NCBI GenBank assembly: GCA_023935145.1
Contig: CM043698.1
Location: 146,933,625-146,997,624, forward strand
Reading direction: 5' to 3'
DNA: 64,000 bases
From: Bretschneidera sinensis
Taxonomy: Eukaryota; Streptophyta; Magnoliopsida; Brassicales; Akaniaceae
Below are positions 45,283-57,503 of this stretch, in pieces (the stretch's first letter is position 1; each line of letters opens with the position of its first letter). The notes beneath the pieces were generated by a model, which was given only the letters and a program-made list of their open reading frames with translations, searched no databases and was not told the origin of the DNA. The translations under genes were made by a program, and so were the position numbers.

Positions 45283-45935
45283 CGATAGATTTTGAGAATA
45301 TTAATATATCATCGATATAGGTAATGGTGAATTTAGAATAATCATTAAAAATATTTAATGATGTTCTGAAATTCAGAATGAGCATTTTTAAGCCCGAAGG
45401 GCATAACATTCCACTCATAATGGCCAAATGGGACATTAAAAGCAGTATTATATTTATCTGATTCATTTATTTGAATTTGCCAAAATCCTGATTTTAAATC
45501 AAATTTTGAGAAAATAGTAGAGTCATGTAACTATTGAGAATATCTTTTTTATTAGGTATGAGATATCTAATCCATTGCAAAACTTTATTTAAAGGTTTAT
45601 AATTAATGACTAGTCTGGGAGCTCCTCTTTCTAGCTCAGCTTGTTTCTGAAATAAAATGCAGAACAGCTCCAAGGAGACTTACTTGGTCTAATTAATTTT
45701 TTATTTAATAAAACTTTTATTTCTTCTTAGCAATAATTCAATAATTCTTGATTCATCTGTATAGGTTATGATTTGGATGAAATATTTTTCTCATCAAAAT
45801 CTGGCACATATGGTAAAGAGACTATATGCTTTCTTCGTTCCTAAAAAGCATTAGGGAGGTCAACACATATTTCTTTTTTGAATAATTCTTCCAATTCTGT
45901 TGTCGGATATTGAATTTGAGGTTGTTTAAGTTGTT
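45263..45935 (-). pseudogene. EPRV-c reverse transcriptase, disrupted
   Basis: YIDDILIFSKSID is at about 45285-45321, preceded by frameshifted GMLCPSGLKM-like text (MPFGLKNA in the correct frame). Single-nucleotide losses near 45354, 45530 and 45647 break the domain, and an ~80-nt deletion follows YIDD. Confidence 0.78.
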
Positions 45936-45936
45936 G

Positions 45937-46445
45937 TTATATTTTTTGATAATTTATTTCTTCTTTGAGAAAGTTTATATGAGCTTGTTTATTTTGTATT
46001 AAATTTATTTGCCTGCATAAACTATTGGTTTGTAATAAATTTAATTCTCTTGTATCTACAGGTTGTAGGAAGGGGAAAAATAAAGTTTGCCCTAAGATGT
46101 TGGTTTCTATTCCTAAATGACTAACCTTGAAGGGATAAATTTGGGTTAGGAAAGGCGCTCCTAAAATGATATTTTGATGTATATTTTTTACAAGAATAAA
46201 ATGAGTTTTTAAGCAGTATCCATCATTACATACATGGGAAATTGTAATTTTGTAATCTACATTTAGTTTTGAACCACTAACTGTATTTAGCCTTTCTGTA
46301 GCTTTTTCATAATACTTTAAGGCATTCTTTAATACAATTCTGGTCTGCACCAGAATCTACTAAGGTGGTAGTATTAATATGATATTGTTTATTAACAACA
46401 ATAGAAATTTTAATGTACCATTTTTGATAATTGATTTTTTCTATT
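45937..46445 (-). pseudogene. EPRV-c aspartic protease segment
   Basis: The DSGAD codons are present at about 46345-46360, but a small deletion near 46325 shifts the frame right after the active site; the following part (45937-46350) is open with VKNIHQNIILGAPFLTQIYP. Confidence 0.75.
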
Positions 46446-46448
46446 AGA

Positions 46449-47165
46449 TTAACAAAACCGTCTTTTGATTTCATCATTTATATTTATTAAATTAGCATGA
46501 TCTTTTGATCCATCATTTATACTTATTAAATTAGCATGATTAGAAGTCGCAAGGGCTTCTTTTGGGACTTCTTTGTTGATTTGTGAAGAGATCGATTCTT
46601 TAAGATTATTAATTTCTAAATTAATCATTTTTGCTTTTAAATCAACTGTATCTTTTTGAATTTCTTTTATTTGATCTTTCATAATATTAATTTCCATTTG
46701 CAAATCTTGTGTGGTAGCTATTTTGGGTTTTTGAAAACTGTTTTCAAATTTTTTTGAAAGATTATAGGGCTCAGGTGGAGTTAAAATCTTATTTTCTTCT
46801 TGAATAATATCTCTTAGTTTCATTAAGTAATCCTTTTTGATCATAAGATCATCAATTTTATCTATTATATCTAAAAGAAATTCTTTTTGAGAGGTGATCA
46901 TATTGATAGATTTATAGAAGCAAAGTCCATCTTCACAATCACATTGTGAATCAATGGATTCTTCTGAATCAGTACTTTCTTGTATTGTGTAAATGAGCTC
47001 TTCATTATTAGAAGAAGAATATTATTCTTCTGTATGAGAGTCATTAATCATTACTTTAGTTAACTGTTGCTTTAGAGATTCTTCAACATCTAATTCATTA
47101 ATTTTTTGTTTGACTTTACATTTCTTTGCCCAATGTCCAAGTCTTCCACACTTGAAACAGGCTTT
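46449..47165 (-). pseudogene. EPRV-c zinc knuckle and linker
   Basis: Intact CCHC knuckle CFKCGRLGHWAKKC at 47118-47159, then an acidic segment, then the 150-codon linker 46449-46901 that retains the glutamine (LQME) lost in EPRV-a and -d. Confidence 0.72.
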
Positions 47166-47378
47166 TGAAGCAGCTTGGGATTTTCTAGTTTTTCTAAAAT
47201 TAGGTTTTTGGGTTTTATGAGGAGGGGGAGATCTTGTATGTTTTTTATATTTTTGATTTTTGAAAATCTTTTGTTTTCTTTTATTTTCAGCTGATGTAGC
47301 TCTTAGGGTTTCATAGCCATATTGACTACAAAATTATCCTAATTCTTTTCTGCTTTGTTTTAGTTTTAACTTTATTTT

Positions 47379-48330
47379 TTATTTAAGCTTAAGGTCATTA
47401 CATATTGATAGACCTTCATAGTTTATGTAGCTGATGATCTCTCCATAAGAGAGATGGTCAGAAGGAACAGATCCGCCATTTAGACCTCTGATCCTTTGTC
47501 TGACCTTTTCAGCAAATAATTTTGGAAGTCCAGATATGAAATTTTCTTTCCAATAAGCGTTATTACTATCTTGTCTTGTAAATACCTTAGCAAGAAAGAC
47601 ATCTTTATACCATCTAAAGTCTTGCAAAGTAGGGCATGTTAGATTTATAAGTATTTCGGAGGATCTTGCAGCAAACTTATTAGGGTCTCCAATAAAGTGT
47701 TTGGTGATAGCATATATCAGAGTTTCAAATGCATTTTCTTGGTTTACAGGTACTATTCTAGAGGTTTGTGGGTTTTGGACTGTTTGGGTGGTATTTACTT
47801 GTATTGTTGCTTCAGTAATTTCATTTTGGTTTTGTTTAGTAAGGTAATTATCCCACCATCCTTTGAGGGTTCCAGTAAACCCAGCAATTATGGCAAGAGT
47901 TATCTTTTTATCTGTGTTATTACTACGTGTTCTATAGGCAGTGGCTGCCATAGTCATTTCTTGAAGGGTATTGATGATCATATGCTCACTAGCTCCATCA
48001 ATATTCCATTCATATCATCATATCTTGCTTGGGTAGCAGAGGATCTTTCTTCAAATTGTAAATCAGAAGGAGTTGGCCTAGGGTAGTAATTCCTAGTTTT
48101 TGGTAATGGGGCATTCTTATAATAATTTCTTCGATATATTTTATTGATACCATATGATTCTTTAATTTCATTGACAATATCTTTTTCTATGACATTGATA
48201 TTTTTCGAGGGTCCTTCTGGTGCAAGGGATAATCCTCTTAATCTATCATTTATTGATTTTAATATATCATCAGAATCATCAAGTCTAATTAAATTTTTTT
48301 GTTCAATATTTATCGGCGTAAAAATAGGTT
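47379..48330 (-). pseudogene. EPRV-c coat protein
   Basis: A 200-codon open piece (47379-47981) with TGTLKGWWDNYLTKQNQNE and QDFRWYKDVFLAKVF; upstream part frameshifted. Ends LKLK then TAA as in EPRV-a and -d. The GWWDN-type motif is a gag/coat signature in this group by my recollection; position before the zinc knuckle supports it. Confidence 0.75.
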
Positions 48331-50055
48331 GAGATAAATGTGAATGAGGCTTTTGAATGATTGGGGGGAATTCCCTCCCAGGAAGTTTAGGAGTGGAAAC
48401 ACTTACTTTTTCATCGATGGAGTCTATGGAGGTGGCAATAGAGCTGAGCTGGTTTGAAATAGTATGAAGATTTTGATTGGTGAAGTTATTTTGAAAATTA
48501 AGATTTTGGATATCTTTGGCTAATACCGGATGATCGTCGAGGGCAACAGTTTACTTAAATGGGGATGCTGTAATGGCAGATGAATAATGGGGCAATTTAA
48601 TAGCAATTTTCTGTAAAGGAGGATGAATAGATGATATAATTTGGTCATTTGAAGTTGTCCATAATTGATTAAGTTGAGTAATAACATCTATTTCTTTAGG
48701 GTTTTCTAAATCAGGATGATTCTGGGCAAAGGGGTTGAATATTTTATTATTGAATGTGTACATCTCAAAGAAGTAGAAGAAATACACATTGCATTTTATT
48801 TCTTTCATGTGAGTGTACCATTTTTCATGTGAGTGTACATTTCATGTGAGTTTTGGCCTTACTTTCTAAAGATAAAAAAAATCATTCTTAAGTTTGATTT
48901 TATCGATCTCAAAATCAGATTTCATTATAACATTAAGCTCATGATCTTGATAAGATAACATCTCAGATCGGGTTGGAAAAAATTCTCCATTATTCTTTTT
49001 GGACTGTTCTCCTATTTGAGATTGATCTATAGCTGATTTGAAGGAGCTGGTCTCATAGAATCCTCTAGGTATAACAGGGTCAAAATTGACTCCTAATAAA
49101 CTTTGTTTGGAGTTTCTGGATGACAAATCATAACTATATCTAGGTGGAATAATTTGAGGGTCATCATAGAGTGAAGTTCTAATTCTTCTAGAACTAGAAG
49201 TTCTAGAGAGCTATGGGGATTCATTAAGTGTAAACCTAATGACCACACTACCATCTCTATGTTCATCAATTTGAGATACATTGGAATTTTCCATAGCCTC
49301 AGGAGGGCATAAGGCTTCAAGCTTCCAATGATCAGGAATAGTGATTTGATCCAATTTCAAGAGTTTAGGTGTAATACTATTAGCATGAAATGTATTTGCT
49401 TCAAGAAGCAAGGTTTCTCCTGGTTTAGTTTGGAGAAGGTCATTGGGATTTATTTTTTTAGTCATAACCTTATAATAGACTTTATATATCAAACTCAGGT
49501 TCTTGGTGCTTGATTTGATATCTAATCCTTTTAACTGAATATCTAATGTTAAGGTATCAACCAAATTAGGATCATAAAGATCTATTGAAAAGTTGGGATA
49601 AGAATTGAAATAGACAGGTCCATTACGAAGATTTGATTCTACAAGTGATAATAATGAATTTGTAAAATTAAGGTCTTTAGCATCCCTTAAAATCATTAGT
49701 ACAGGTGTATCAATACCTAAACGATGTAAATGTTTGATAGCTATTTGTACTAATCCTAGATGCAAATATCTAAAACCTTCTTGCTTGTGTATTTGTATTG
49801 AAGGTAATGAAAGTAATTTAACATTTTCATTTTCTCTATTGATAGAATAAGTTTGTTCCGTAGTTTTAATTGAATAATTAGATTTAAAATCAAAAGTTCT
49901 TATTTGATATATTCTATCTATATTTTGTTTGGGTATACGCCAATTGAGCAGATCTTGCTTGATCTTAGCAATATTGATTTCTTGACTATTTATAGCACTG
50001 CTGGGGTCTTGGGGAGTGTGATCTAATTGATCATCATATCTTGGAGGAGATGATG
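48331..50055 (-). pseudogene. EPRV-c movement protein, start lost
   Basis: Main open piece 49211-49765 (LHLGLVQIAIKHLHRLGID), further pieces 48866-49126 and 48551-48808 (linker). At the 5' end the sequence switches at about 50053 from codon ~25 of the ORF to the intergenic region, so ATG, leader and primer-binding site (about 340 bp) are deleted. Around 48826-48850 a short tandem repeat (CATGTGAGTGTAC) replaces coding sequence present in EPRV-d. Confidence 0.78.
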
Positions 50056-51313
50056 TGGATCAGTTTGAAATACAAATATAAATTTGAACAGAGTAAGAGG
50101 CTTACAGTGCCAAGAGGGAAGTGGTTGCTCTAAAAAACAAAGTAAAACGCTCTCAAAACATACTCTGCCCATTACATTGAAAATATAAACATTTATAGAC
50201 TCTTGATTGCGGACTTCAATAATCTTCAAATCCGAGTATGAGGACTTCAGAGAGAATTGAATCCGTGAATGATTTGCTTTTGATCTTCTTTTTGGCTTTT
50301 GGCTTCTTCTGCTTTTGCTTTTGACGTGTCTGGAATCTGCTTTTTTGCTTTTTGACGAGCATCTTCTGCTTTTTCTATGTCGATTTTGCCTTTTGTTTTT
50401 TAACTTGTCTTGAATATGCTTTTTTGACGAGTATCTTCTGCTTTTTGTCGATTTTGCTTTTTCTTTTTGGCTTTTTCTTGCTTTTGCTTTTTGACGTGTT
50501 TGGAATCTGCTTTTCGGTTTTTTGGATTTGTCGGTCTTCTTTTGCCTGGTGAAACCTTATGATAGATCAAATGCATCATAAGGGTCTTGTGCATCCTGAT
50601 AGGGTGACTTGGATTGATCATTTGGAGTATGAGTACTTTCATCATGACTGTCTGATAGAAAGTTCCTCTAATAAATTTTTTTTTCTTTTCTTGTTTGGTC
50701 AATTTGCTGGGTTCTAATGAACGGGATGGTACTTCAAGATATTTGGAGTATTGTGGATTATCAAAAAACCAATTTTTGATAACATCAATGCTAGCAAATG
50801 AGCAATCATATTTTGCCCACCATTTGACTTTGAGAACTCGATTTATGGCTAGATAATCCCAAGAGGTTTCAGTTATAACATAATCCTAAGAGATAATCCA
50901 AGGAATGGAAAAAATGATATAAAAAAGTATCTCATGAGAATAAGTTTTTTCAGTATTGGTATTGTGTTTGAAATAGGTTAATGATTCTTTAATAGGGGGA
51001 GGAAGAATAGATGAGTCACTCCCAAAAGAAAACCAACACTCAAACATCCATATTGGAATATTGATAAAAAAAACTTTTTGTCAAAGAAAATAAACCAGGA
51101 ATGAGATTTGGGTCTGATGAAGAATATATTATACCATGCTTTTTGATAATCATAATAATTATATGTGGGGGGCACGAATGGGACGGAAAAGGTTTTGGGT
51201 TTATAATGATCATCGATTTTATCCGGGGATAAGATACGAAGGATTTTGCATTTTGAATAAGTAATAATATTAGGATCTGTTAGGTATCTGGTATGGGTGA
51301 TTTCCATTGATTT
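50056..51313 (-). pseudogene. EPRV-c' second ORF2 C-terminal part and intergenic region
   Basis: Contains the ORF2 central domain (50978-51307, YNYYDYQKAW, SHSWFIFFDKKF), the acidic stretch, the lysine-rich tail (about 50280-50560) and a TATA box (TCTATAAATG near 50190-50200). Cut at 51313 where EPRV-d begins in the opposite direction. Confidence 0.7.
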
Positions 51314-51328
51314 GGTCTCAGAGCCATG
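51313..51328 (+). other. EPRV-d primer-binding site, one mismatch
   Basis: TGGTCTCAGAGCCATG: A-to-C change from the tRNA-Met complement seen at 8164. It sits at the inverted junction with EPRV-c. Confidence 0.7.
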
Positions 51329-51587
51329 TTTGCGTTTCTCTAGATACTCTGTTCATTTTCTTTATATGTTTATATCGTTTTTTTCCAACTGTTCTGTTGT
51401 GTTTGCGTTTTGGTAAAGTCGTTGGTTAGCCCTTGTTATAATGTTGGTAAGTCCATTCCAGGATGTTCCCAGTAGGTGGTACCGGTAGGAAACATTCCTT
51501 GTAGAACAACCTATTTTAAAGCTTTATTAACATATACATTTCATAAATAAATTATTTAGGAGACGCCGGCAGAGTGATGATTCATCC

Positions 51588-53490
51588 GTGTCCGTATCAA
51601 AGACATCCTCTCCTCCAAGATATGATGATCAATTAGATCATACTTCCCAAGACCCCAATAGTGCTATAAACAGTCAAGAAATCAATATTGCCAAGATCGA
51701 GCAAGATCTGTTCAATTGGCATATACCCAAACAAAATATAAATAGAATACATCAAATAGGAACTTTTGATTTTAAATCTGATTATTCAATTAAAACTACG
51801 AAACAAACCTATTCTATCAATAGAGAAAATGAAAGTGTTAAATTAATTTCATTACCTTCAATACAAAAACATAAGCAAGAACGTTTTAGATATTTGCATC
51901 TAGGATTAGTACAAATAGCTATCAAACCTTTACATCGTTTAGGTATTGATACACCTGTATTAATGATTTTAAGGGATGCTAGGCACCTTAATTTTACAAA
52001 TTCATTATTATCACTTGTAGAATCAAATCTTCACAAGGGACATGTCTATTTCAATTGTTATCCCAACTTTTCAATAGATCTTTATGATCCTAATTTGGTT
52101 GATACCTTAACATTAGAGATTCAGTTAAAAGGATTAGATATCAAATCAAGCACCAGGAACCTGAGTTTGATATATAAAGTCTATTACAAGGTTATGACTA
52201 CAAAAATAAATCCCAAAGCTCTTCTCCAAACTAAACCAGGAGAAACCTTGCTTCTTGAAGCCAATACATTTCATGCTAATACTATTACACCTAAACTCTT
52301 GAAATGTGATCAAATCACTATTCTTGATCATTGGAAGCTTGAAGCCTTATGCCCTCCTAAGGCTATAGCAAATTCCAATGTATCTCAAGTTGATGAACAT
52401 AGAGATGGTAGTGTGGTCATTAGGTTTACACCTAATGAATCCCCACATCTCTCTAGAACTTCTAGTTCTAGAAGAATTAGAACTCCACTCTATGATTACC
52501 CTCAAATTATTCCACCTCGATATAGTTATGATTTGTCATCTAGAAACTCCAAACAAAGTTTACTAGGAGTCAATTTTGACCTTGTTATACCTAGAGGATT
52601 CTATGAGACCAGCTCCTTCAAATCAGCTATAGATCAATCTCTAATAGGAGAATCATCTCAAATAGGAGAACAGTCCAAAAAGAATAATGGAGAATTTTCT
52701 CCAACCCGATCTGATATGTTATCTTTTCAAGATCATGAGCTTATAATGAAATCTGATTTTGAGATCGATAAAATCAAACTTAAGAATGATTTTTTATCTT
52801 CAAAAAATAAGGCCAAAACTGATTGGCTTATGACAAACTTTTCTAATGAATCAAGATCCCAGATTCGTGAAGAATGGTACACTCACATGAAAGAATTAAA
52901 ATGCAATGTGTATTTCTTCGACTTCTTTGAGATGTACACATTCAATGATAAAATATTCAACTCCTTTGCCCAGAATCATCTTGATTTAAAAAACTCTAAA
53001 GAAATAGATGTTATTACTCAACTTAATCAATTATGGACAACATCAAATGACCAAATTATATCATCTATTCATCCTTCTTTACAGAAAATTGCTATTAAAT
53101 TGCCCCATTATTCATCTGCCATTACAACATCCCCATTTAAGCAAACCATTGGCCCCGATGATCGTCCGGTATTAGCCAAAGATATCCAAAATCTTTATTC
53201 TCAAAATAACTTGACCAATCAAAATCTTCATACTATTTCAAACCAGCTCAACTCCATTGCCACCTCTATAGACTCCATCGATGAAAAAGTAAGTGTTTCC
53301 ACTCCAAAACTTCCCGGGAGGGAAGTCCCCCCAATTATTTTGAAGCCCCATTCACATTTATTTCAACTTATTTTTACGCCAATAAATATTGAACAACAAA
53401 ATTTAATTATACTTGATGATTTTGATGATATATTAAAATCAATAAATGATAGATTAAAAGGATTATCCCTTGCACCAAAAGGACCCTCGA
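51588..53490 (+). pseudogene. EPRV-d movement protein and start of coat-protein linker
   Basis: The longest viral frame in the window, open for more than 630 codons. The ATG of EPRV-a (MNRLIRRRRQ) is ATA here, at about 51541-51543, so no ATG start remains and the frame's first alternative codon is GTG at 51588. Movement-protein core LHLGLVQIAIKPLHRLGID at about residues 104-122 and IDLYDPNLVDTLTLEIQ after it; then a linker with EEWYTHMKELKCNVYFFDFF. copia-2 cuts it at 53490; the apparent extension to 53561 is LTR sequence. Confidence 0.85.
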
Positions 53491-54513
53491 TGTTGGAAAT
53501 CACCTTGACAAGATGCCCAGGTGGTGATCTTCCAAACACCCAAGTCCCGAATGACTTGTAGAAAGAAAAACAACAATCGAACACAAGAATAGAAAATCAA
53601 AGAAAGAAAAGATGACAAGCAATTGTTATCGAGGTTCGGCAATGTGCCTACGTCCCCGTGAGTTCCTCTGAACTCTCTGAACTATCTCAATGGTTCTTAC
53701 AGAGTTACAGCAATCCTCTTCAAGAATCCAAGTTCTTGAAGAAACAAGAAGAGAACTAGAAAGTGATAGTCCTATTACAAAGTTTTCTATCAATTCTAGA
53801 CTATCGTCTCTTCTTTACAACCAGCCTAACAAAGAGTCCCTCTTGTGTTTGTCACTCTACACAATTCTCTCTAAGTGTTTACAATGATCTCACAATGTCA
53901 AAAATCTCTCTTGTATGTGTGTTGTATATATTGTGAAATGAGGCCTTGAGAACCCCTTTTATAGCCTCTCAATTCTTAGACATTATTGAGATTCATTCTC
54001 CTCCCTTTGATCATGTTCTTCCTTGAATCTTAGCCCTTCATCACTCTCCAAGTGATGCTGTGCATTTTAATGTGGTGCACACATCATTGGAGAGGTCTTT
54101 ATGCGAGCTACCTATGTGTGCAGCAACTTGCCTGGGCGGTGCGGCGCTCAGCAGGGAGCGGTGCGGCTCTGAGGTAGGGCGTGAAGGATGACACTCTAGA
54201 GGGCGCGGTGCTGGTGCTGCATGGTGCGACACTGGGGCTATCCCTGATGGTGTGTATGCTGTGAGGTGCAGCGCTGGGTGTGCGCGCTGCGCCCTGACCT
54301 GATGCTGCTGCCTTCTGCTGCAGTGCGCACACTTCCTGACTGTGTGCAGAAGTTTGCACAGCAGTGTGCATGACCTTCCCATGCTCAAACCTTAGGCACA
54401 CACATGTGTGCAACCATTAGACTTGCTGAAAATTGATACTCCACATTTATTTTAGAGTTTAACCAATCTTAGACCATGTTTGGACATGTTTGAAACTTAG
54501 ACAAATAACAACA
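53491..54513 (-). repeat. 3' LTR of copia-2
   Basis: 1023 bp, TGTTGGAAATCACC to AATAACAACA. Contains a GC-rich block (about 54115-54420) in an otherwise AT-rich LTR; short frames across it are not genes. Confidence 0.92.
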
Positions 54514-54596
54514 ATCTCTACCTTTATCTAAGTGTTCAAAAAACCTGAACCATTGTGCAGAAAGCTTCGGGATCCAAACTCATCTTGAGTTACCAA

Positions 54597-54962
54597 TTAA
54601 CCAACTCCAATTCTAAGTAATTCAAGGCAATGATTAAACTTACTTAGAGGTAAAACTTTAGTACCCAAGTTCGCAGGATTTTCTTCCGTGGCAACCTTGT
54701 CCACATGGATGCATCTTTTCGTAACATTTTCCCGAATGAAATGATACCGAACATCCATGTGCTTTGTCCTCTCATGGAACACTGGATTTTTACACAAGTG
54801 CAAGGCATTTTGACTATCCAAAAATATCACAACCTGCTCATCCAGTACCTTTAACTCTTCAAGCAACCCTTTGCACCACATAGCTTCCTTAATGGCCTCC
54901 GTAGCAGCTATGTACTCAGCCTCGGTTGTTGAGAGTGCTACCACTGGCTGTAATTGAGCATT
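54597..54962 (-). pseudogene. copia-2 RNase H C-terminal part
   Basis: [30 protein letters not shown] and HERTKHMDVRYHFIRE; follows a TAG (54963-54965, from TGG) in the same frame as the RT. Ends 84 bp before the LTR. Confidence 0.88.
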
Positions 54963-56687
54963 CTAACTTACACAACATTTATTTAAGTTGAAGAAGTAGG
55001 AGGTAATCGATCTTCTTTTATCCTGGTCTGCTCCATAGTCCGAATCTGCAAACCCTTTAAGGCAGATTGCATTACCCCTCTTCTCATACACCAGCCCTAC
55101 TTCTGGGCTTCCCTTCAAATGCTTCAGCAACCACTTCATCCCAAACCAATGCTCCTTTCCGAGATTACTCATAAACCTACTGAGAACACTCATTGCATGA
55201 GCAATATCTGGTATAGTGCTCACCATGGTGTACATAACAGAACCAACAGCACTAGAGTAGGAGACTTTCTCCACTTCCTTCTTCTCCACTTTCGATCTTG
55301 GACATTGATCGCTGGAGAATTTGAAATGACTAGCAAGGGGAACCTTCACTGGTTTGCTATCTTCCATAGAGAATTTAGATATCATTTTCTCTATGTAGGA
55401 AGTTTGAGAGATTTTCAATCTGTTTCTCTCCCTTTCCCGGATGATACACATCCCAATGATCTTCTTTGCATGGCCAAGATCCTTCATCTCAAACTCTTCA
55501 CTGAGTTGAGCCTTTAATTTCTTTATCCTCTCCATGCTGCTGCTAACCAGCAGTATGTCATCAACATAAATGAGGATGATCACCATCTCCTCAATTTTCT
55601 GCCCCTTATAGTACAAGCAAGAATCATAACAGCTCCTCATGAAACCCAAGCTAATTACAAAGGAATCAAACCTCTTGTTCCATTGCCGAGGTGATTACTT
55701 CAGGCCATAGAGAGACTTCTTCAATTTGCACACTAGCTCTCCCAGCCTTCTTTCCTCATAGCCTTTGGGTTGCCTCATGAAAATGGTCTCATCAAGCTCT
55801 CCATGCAAGGATGCAGTCTTCACATCCATTTGCTCGATTTCCCAATCAAATTGGACCACTAATGCTAACATTATCCGTATTGTCTTGTACTTCACAACCA
55901 GTGAGAAGATTTCGGTGAAATCTATGCCTTCTTTTTATGTGAACCCCTTCGCCACTAGCCTGGCCTTATATCGGACTTCATCCCCTAGAGTGTTCCCTTC
56001 TTTGATCTTGTAAAGCCATCTACAATCCACCACTCTCTGTTTTTCTGGTTTTGGCACCAGCTCCCAAGAGTTGTTCTTCATCAAAGAATTCATTTCCTCC
56101 TCCATAGCCAGCTGCCACTTTGATGAATCCTTACACTCAATGGCATCCGTGTAAGTTTCTGGTTCAGCTATCTCTCCTTCTGTCCAAGGAGCTGCTGCAT
56201 CTGCAACATTTGCAAAACCATATCTCAAGGGTGGTCTAACCACTCTTCTTTCTCGGTCTCTTATGAGCTGGTAGTTATTTACTGCATCAACTACTTCTTG
56301 TTCAGCCTCTTCTTGAGTTTCTTGAGCTTCTTGGCCTTCATCCAAGGGCTCTACCTGGTCCGAACCCTCTTGCCTCCTCTGCTCTACTTGAATCGAGTGC
56401 TCCTTGATGTGATGCTCAACAATTTCTGGATTGGTTTGCTCACTAGCCCCTGCAGGGTTAGTTTTCTCCAAGTAAGGAAATAATAATTCATTATAGACAA
56501 TATCCCTACTTACAATCAGTTTCATGCCCTTCTTTTCTAAGGACCACAACCTATATCCCTTAATCCCATCACAATATCCTAGAAATACACATTTTCTAGA
56601 CCTAGGGCCAAGTTTATCCTCCTTTTGATGTGCATATGTTGCACACCCAAAAGTCTTAAGGTTGTTTAATTCAGGGGGTTTTCCACT
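54963..56687 (-). pseudogene. copia-2 integrase C-terminus and reverse transcriptase, RNase H start
   Basis: One frame in three open pieces: 55935-56549 (integrase C-terminal region, acidic Gln/Glu-rich linker, RT start CRWLYKIKEG and KARLVAKGF), 55695-55895 (VKTASLHGELDETIFM, LKKSLYGLK) and 54963-55649 (catalytic ILIYVDDILLVSS, then RNase H DSDYGADQDKRRS). Separated by stops TAA 55935-55937 and TAA 55695-55697, both C-to-T changes of CAA. Confidence 0.9.
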
Positions 56688-57503
56688 CTACATCTCCATG
56701 GGAGTCTTGAGCTCTATTGCTCTAGAGGGTGATCTATTCACCAAGTATGCAGTTGTTGCTACAGCTTCTCCCCAAAAATATTTTGGTAACCCAGATCCTA
56801 TTAGTATGCACCTAACTTTTTCCATAAGGGTTCGATTCATTCTTTCAGCAACTCCATTTTGCTGGGGTGTTTTTACAACCGTCCTATGTCTTAGAATGTC
56901 ATTTAATTCACATAATTTATCAAAATCCTTGTTGCAAAATTCTAAGCCATTATCGGTTCGTAAAGCTTTAACTACCCTACTAGTTTGGGTTTCCAACAAT
57001 TTCTTCCACACAACAAATTTATTCAAGGCATCAGATTTATTCCTAAGCAAATAAACCCACACTCTTCTTGAATAATCATCAATTAAAGACAGAAAGTAAA
57101 AGTTACTTCCCTGTGTTGGTGTTTTTGCTGGTCCCCAAAGGTCCGAATGAATGTAATCAAGGATCCCCTTAGATTTGTGCACTCTGGTGTTGAAGCTGAC
57201 CCGGTGTTGCTTCCCAAGAACACAGCTCTCACAGAAATCTAGTTTTTCTACTTTGTCACCACCAAGTAGACCTTCCTTGCTAAGCATTTGCATGCTCTTT
57301 TCGCTCATGGGTCCTAAGTGAGTGTGCCAAAGGGCTGCCTTGTCCAGCTCAGCCATCAAGCTTGCTGCTTGATCATTGGTTTCAGTTTCTCCGATCATCT
57401 CATAGAGTCCATCGTTTCTTACTGCCTTGATCACTACTAAAGATCCCTTGGCCACCTTGATCTTTCTTCCCCCTAATTTGCATGTGTACCCCATGGAATC
57501 CAG
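56688..57503 (-). pseudogene. copia-2 integrase
   Basis: Zinc-binding part with LWHTHLGPMSEKSM and FCESCVLGKQH, then the catalytic core with SDLWGPAKT, DDYSRRVWVYLLR, LRTDNGLEFC and TPQQNGVAERMNR, covering the D-D-E residues. Histidine pattern slightly altered (LGP for LGH). Ends at TAG 56688-56690, from TGG. Confidence 0.9.

Larger units (their letters stand above)
43396..51313 (-). mobile_element. Endogenous pararetrovirus copy EPRV-c, longer than one genome
   Basis: Reading the minus strand from 51313: ORF2 C-terminal part, lysine-rich repeat, intergenic region, (primer-binding site deleted), movement protein, coat protein, zinc knuckle, protease, RT, RNase H, ORF2, intergenic region. ORF2 and the intergenic region thus occur twice, so the source was a concatemer or terminally redundant molecule. 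The left junction (AGATTGAAT then TCATATAAAAC at 43396) is the same as EPRV-b at 14091. Several internal deletions. Confidence 0.87.

Noticed and set aside
51588..53561. Movement-protein frame ending at 53561
   Set aside because: The last ~23 codons after 53490 are copia-2 LTR sequence, not viral protein.
54041..54413. Ala/Pro/Ser-rich frames of 100-115 codons
   Set aside because: They result from the GC-rich block of the copia-2 3' LTR and are not kept intact in the other LTR.
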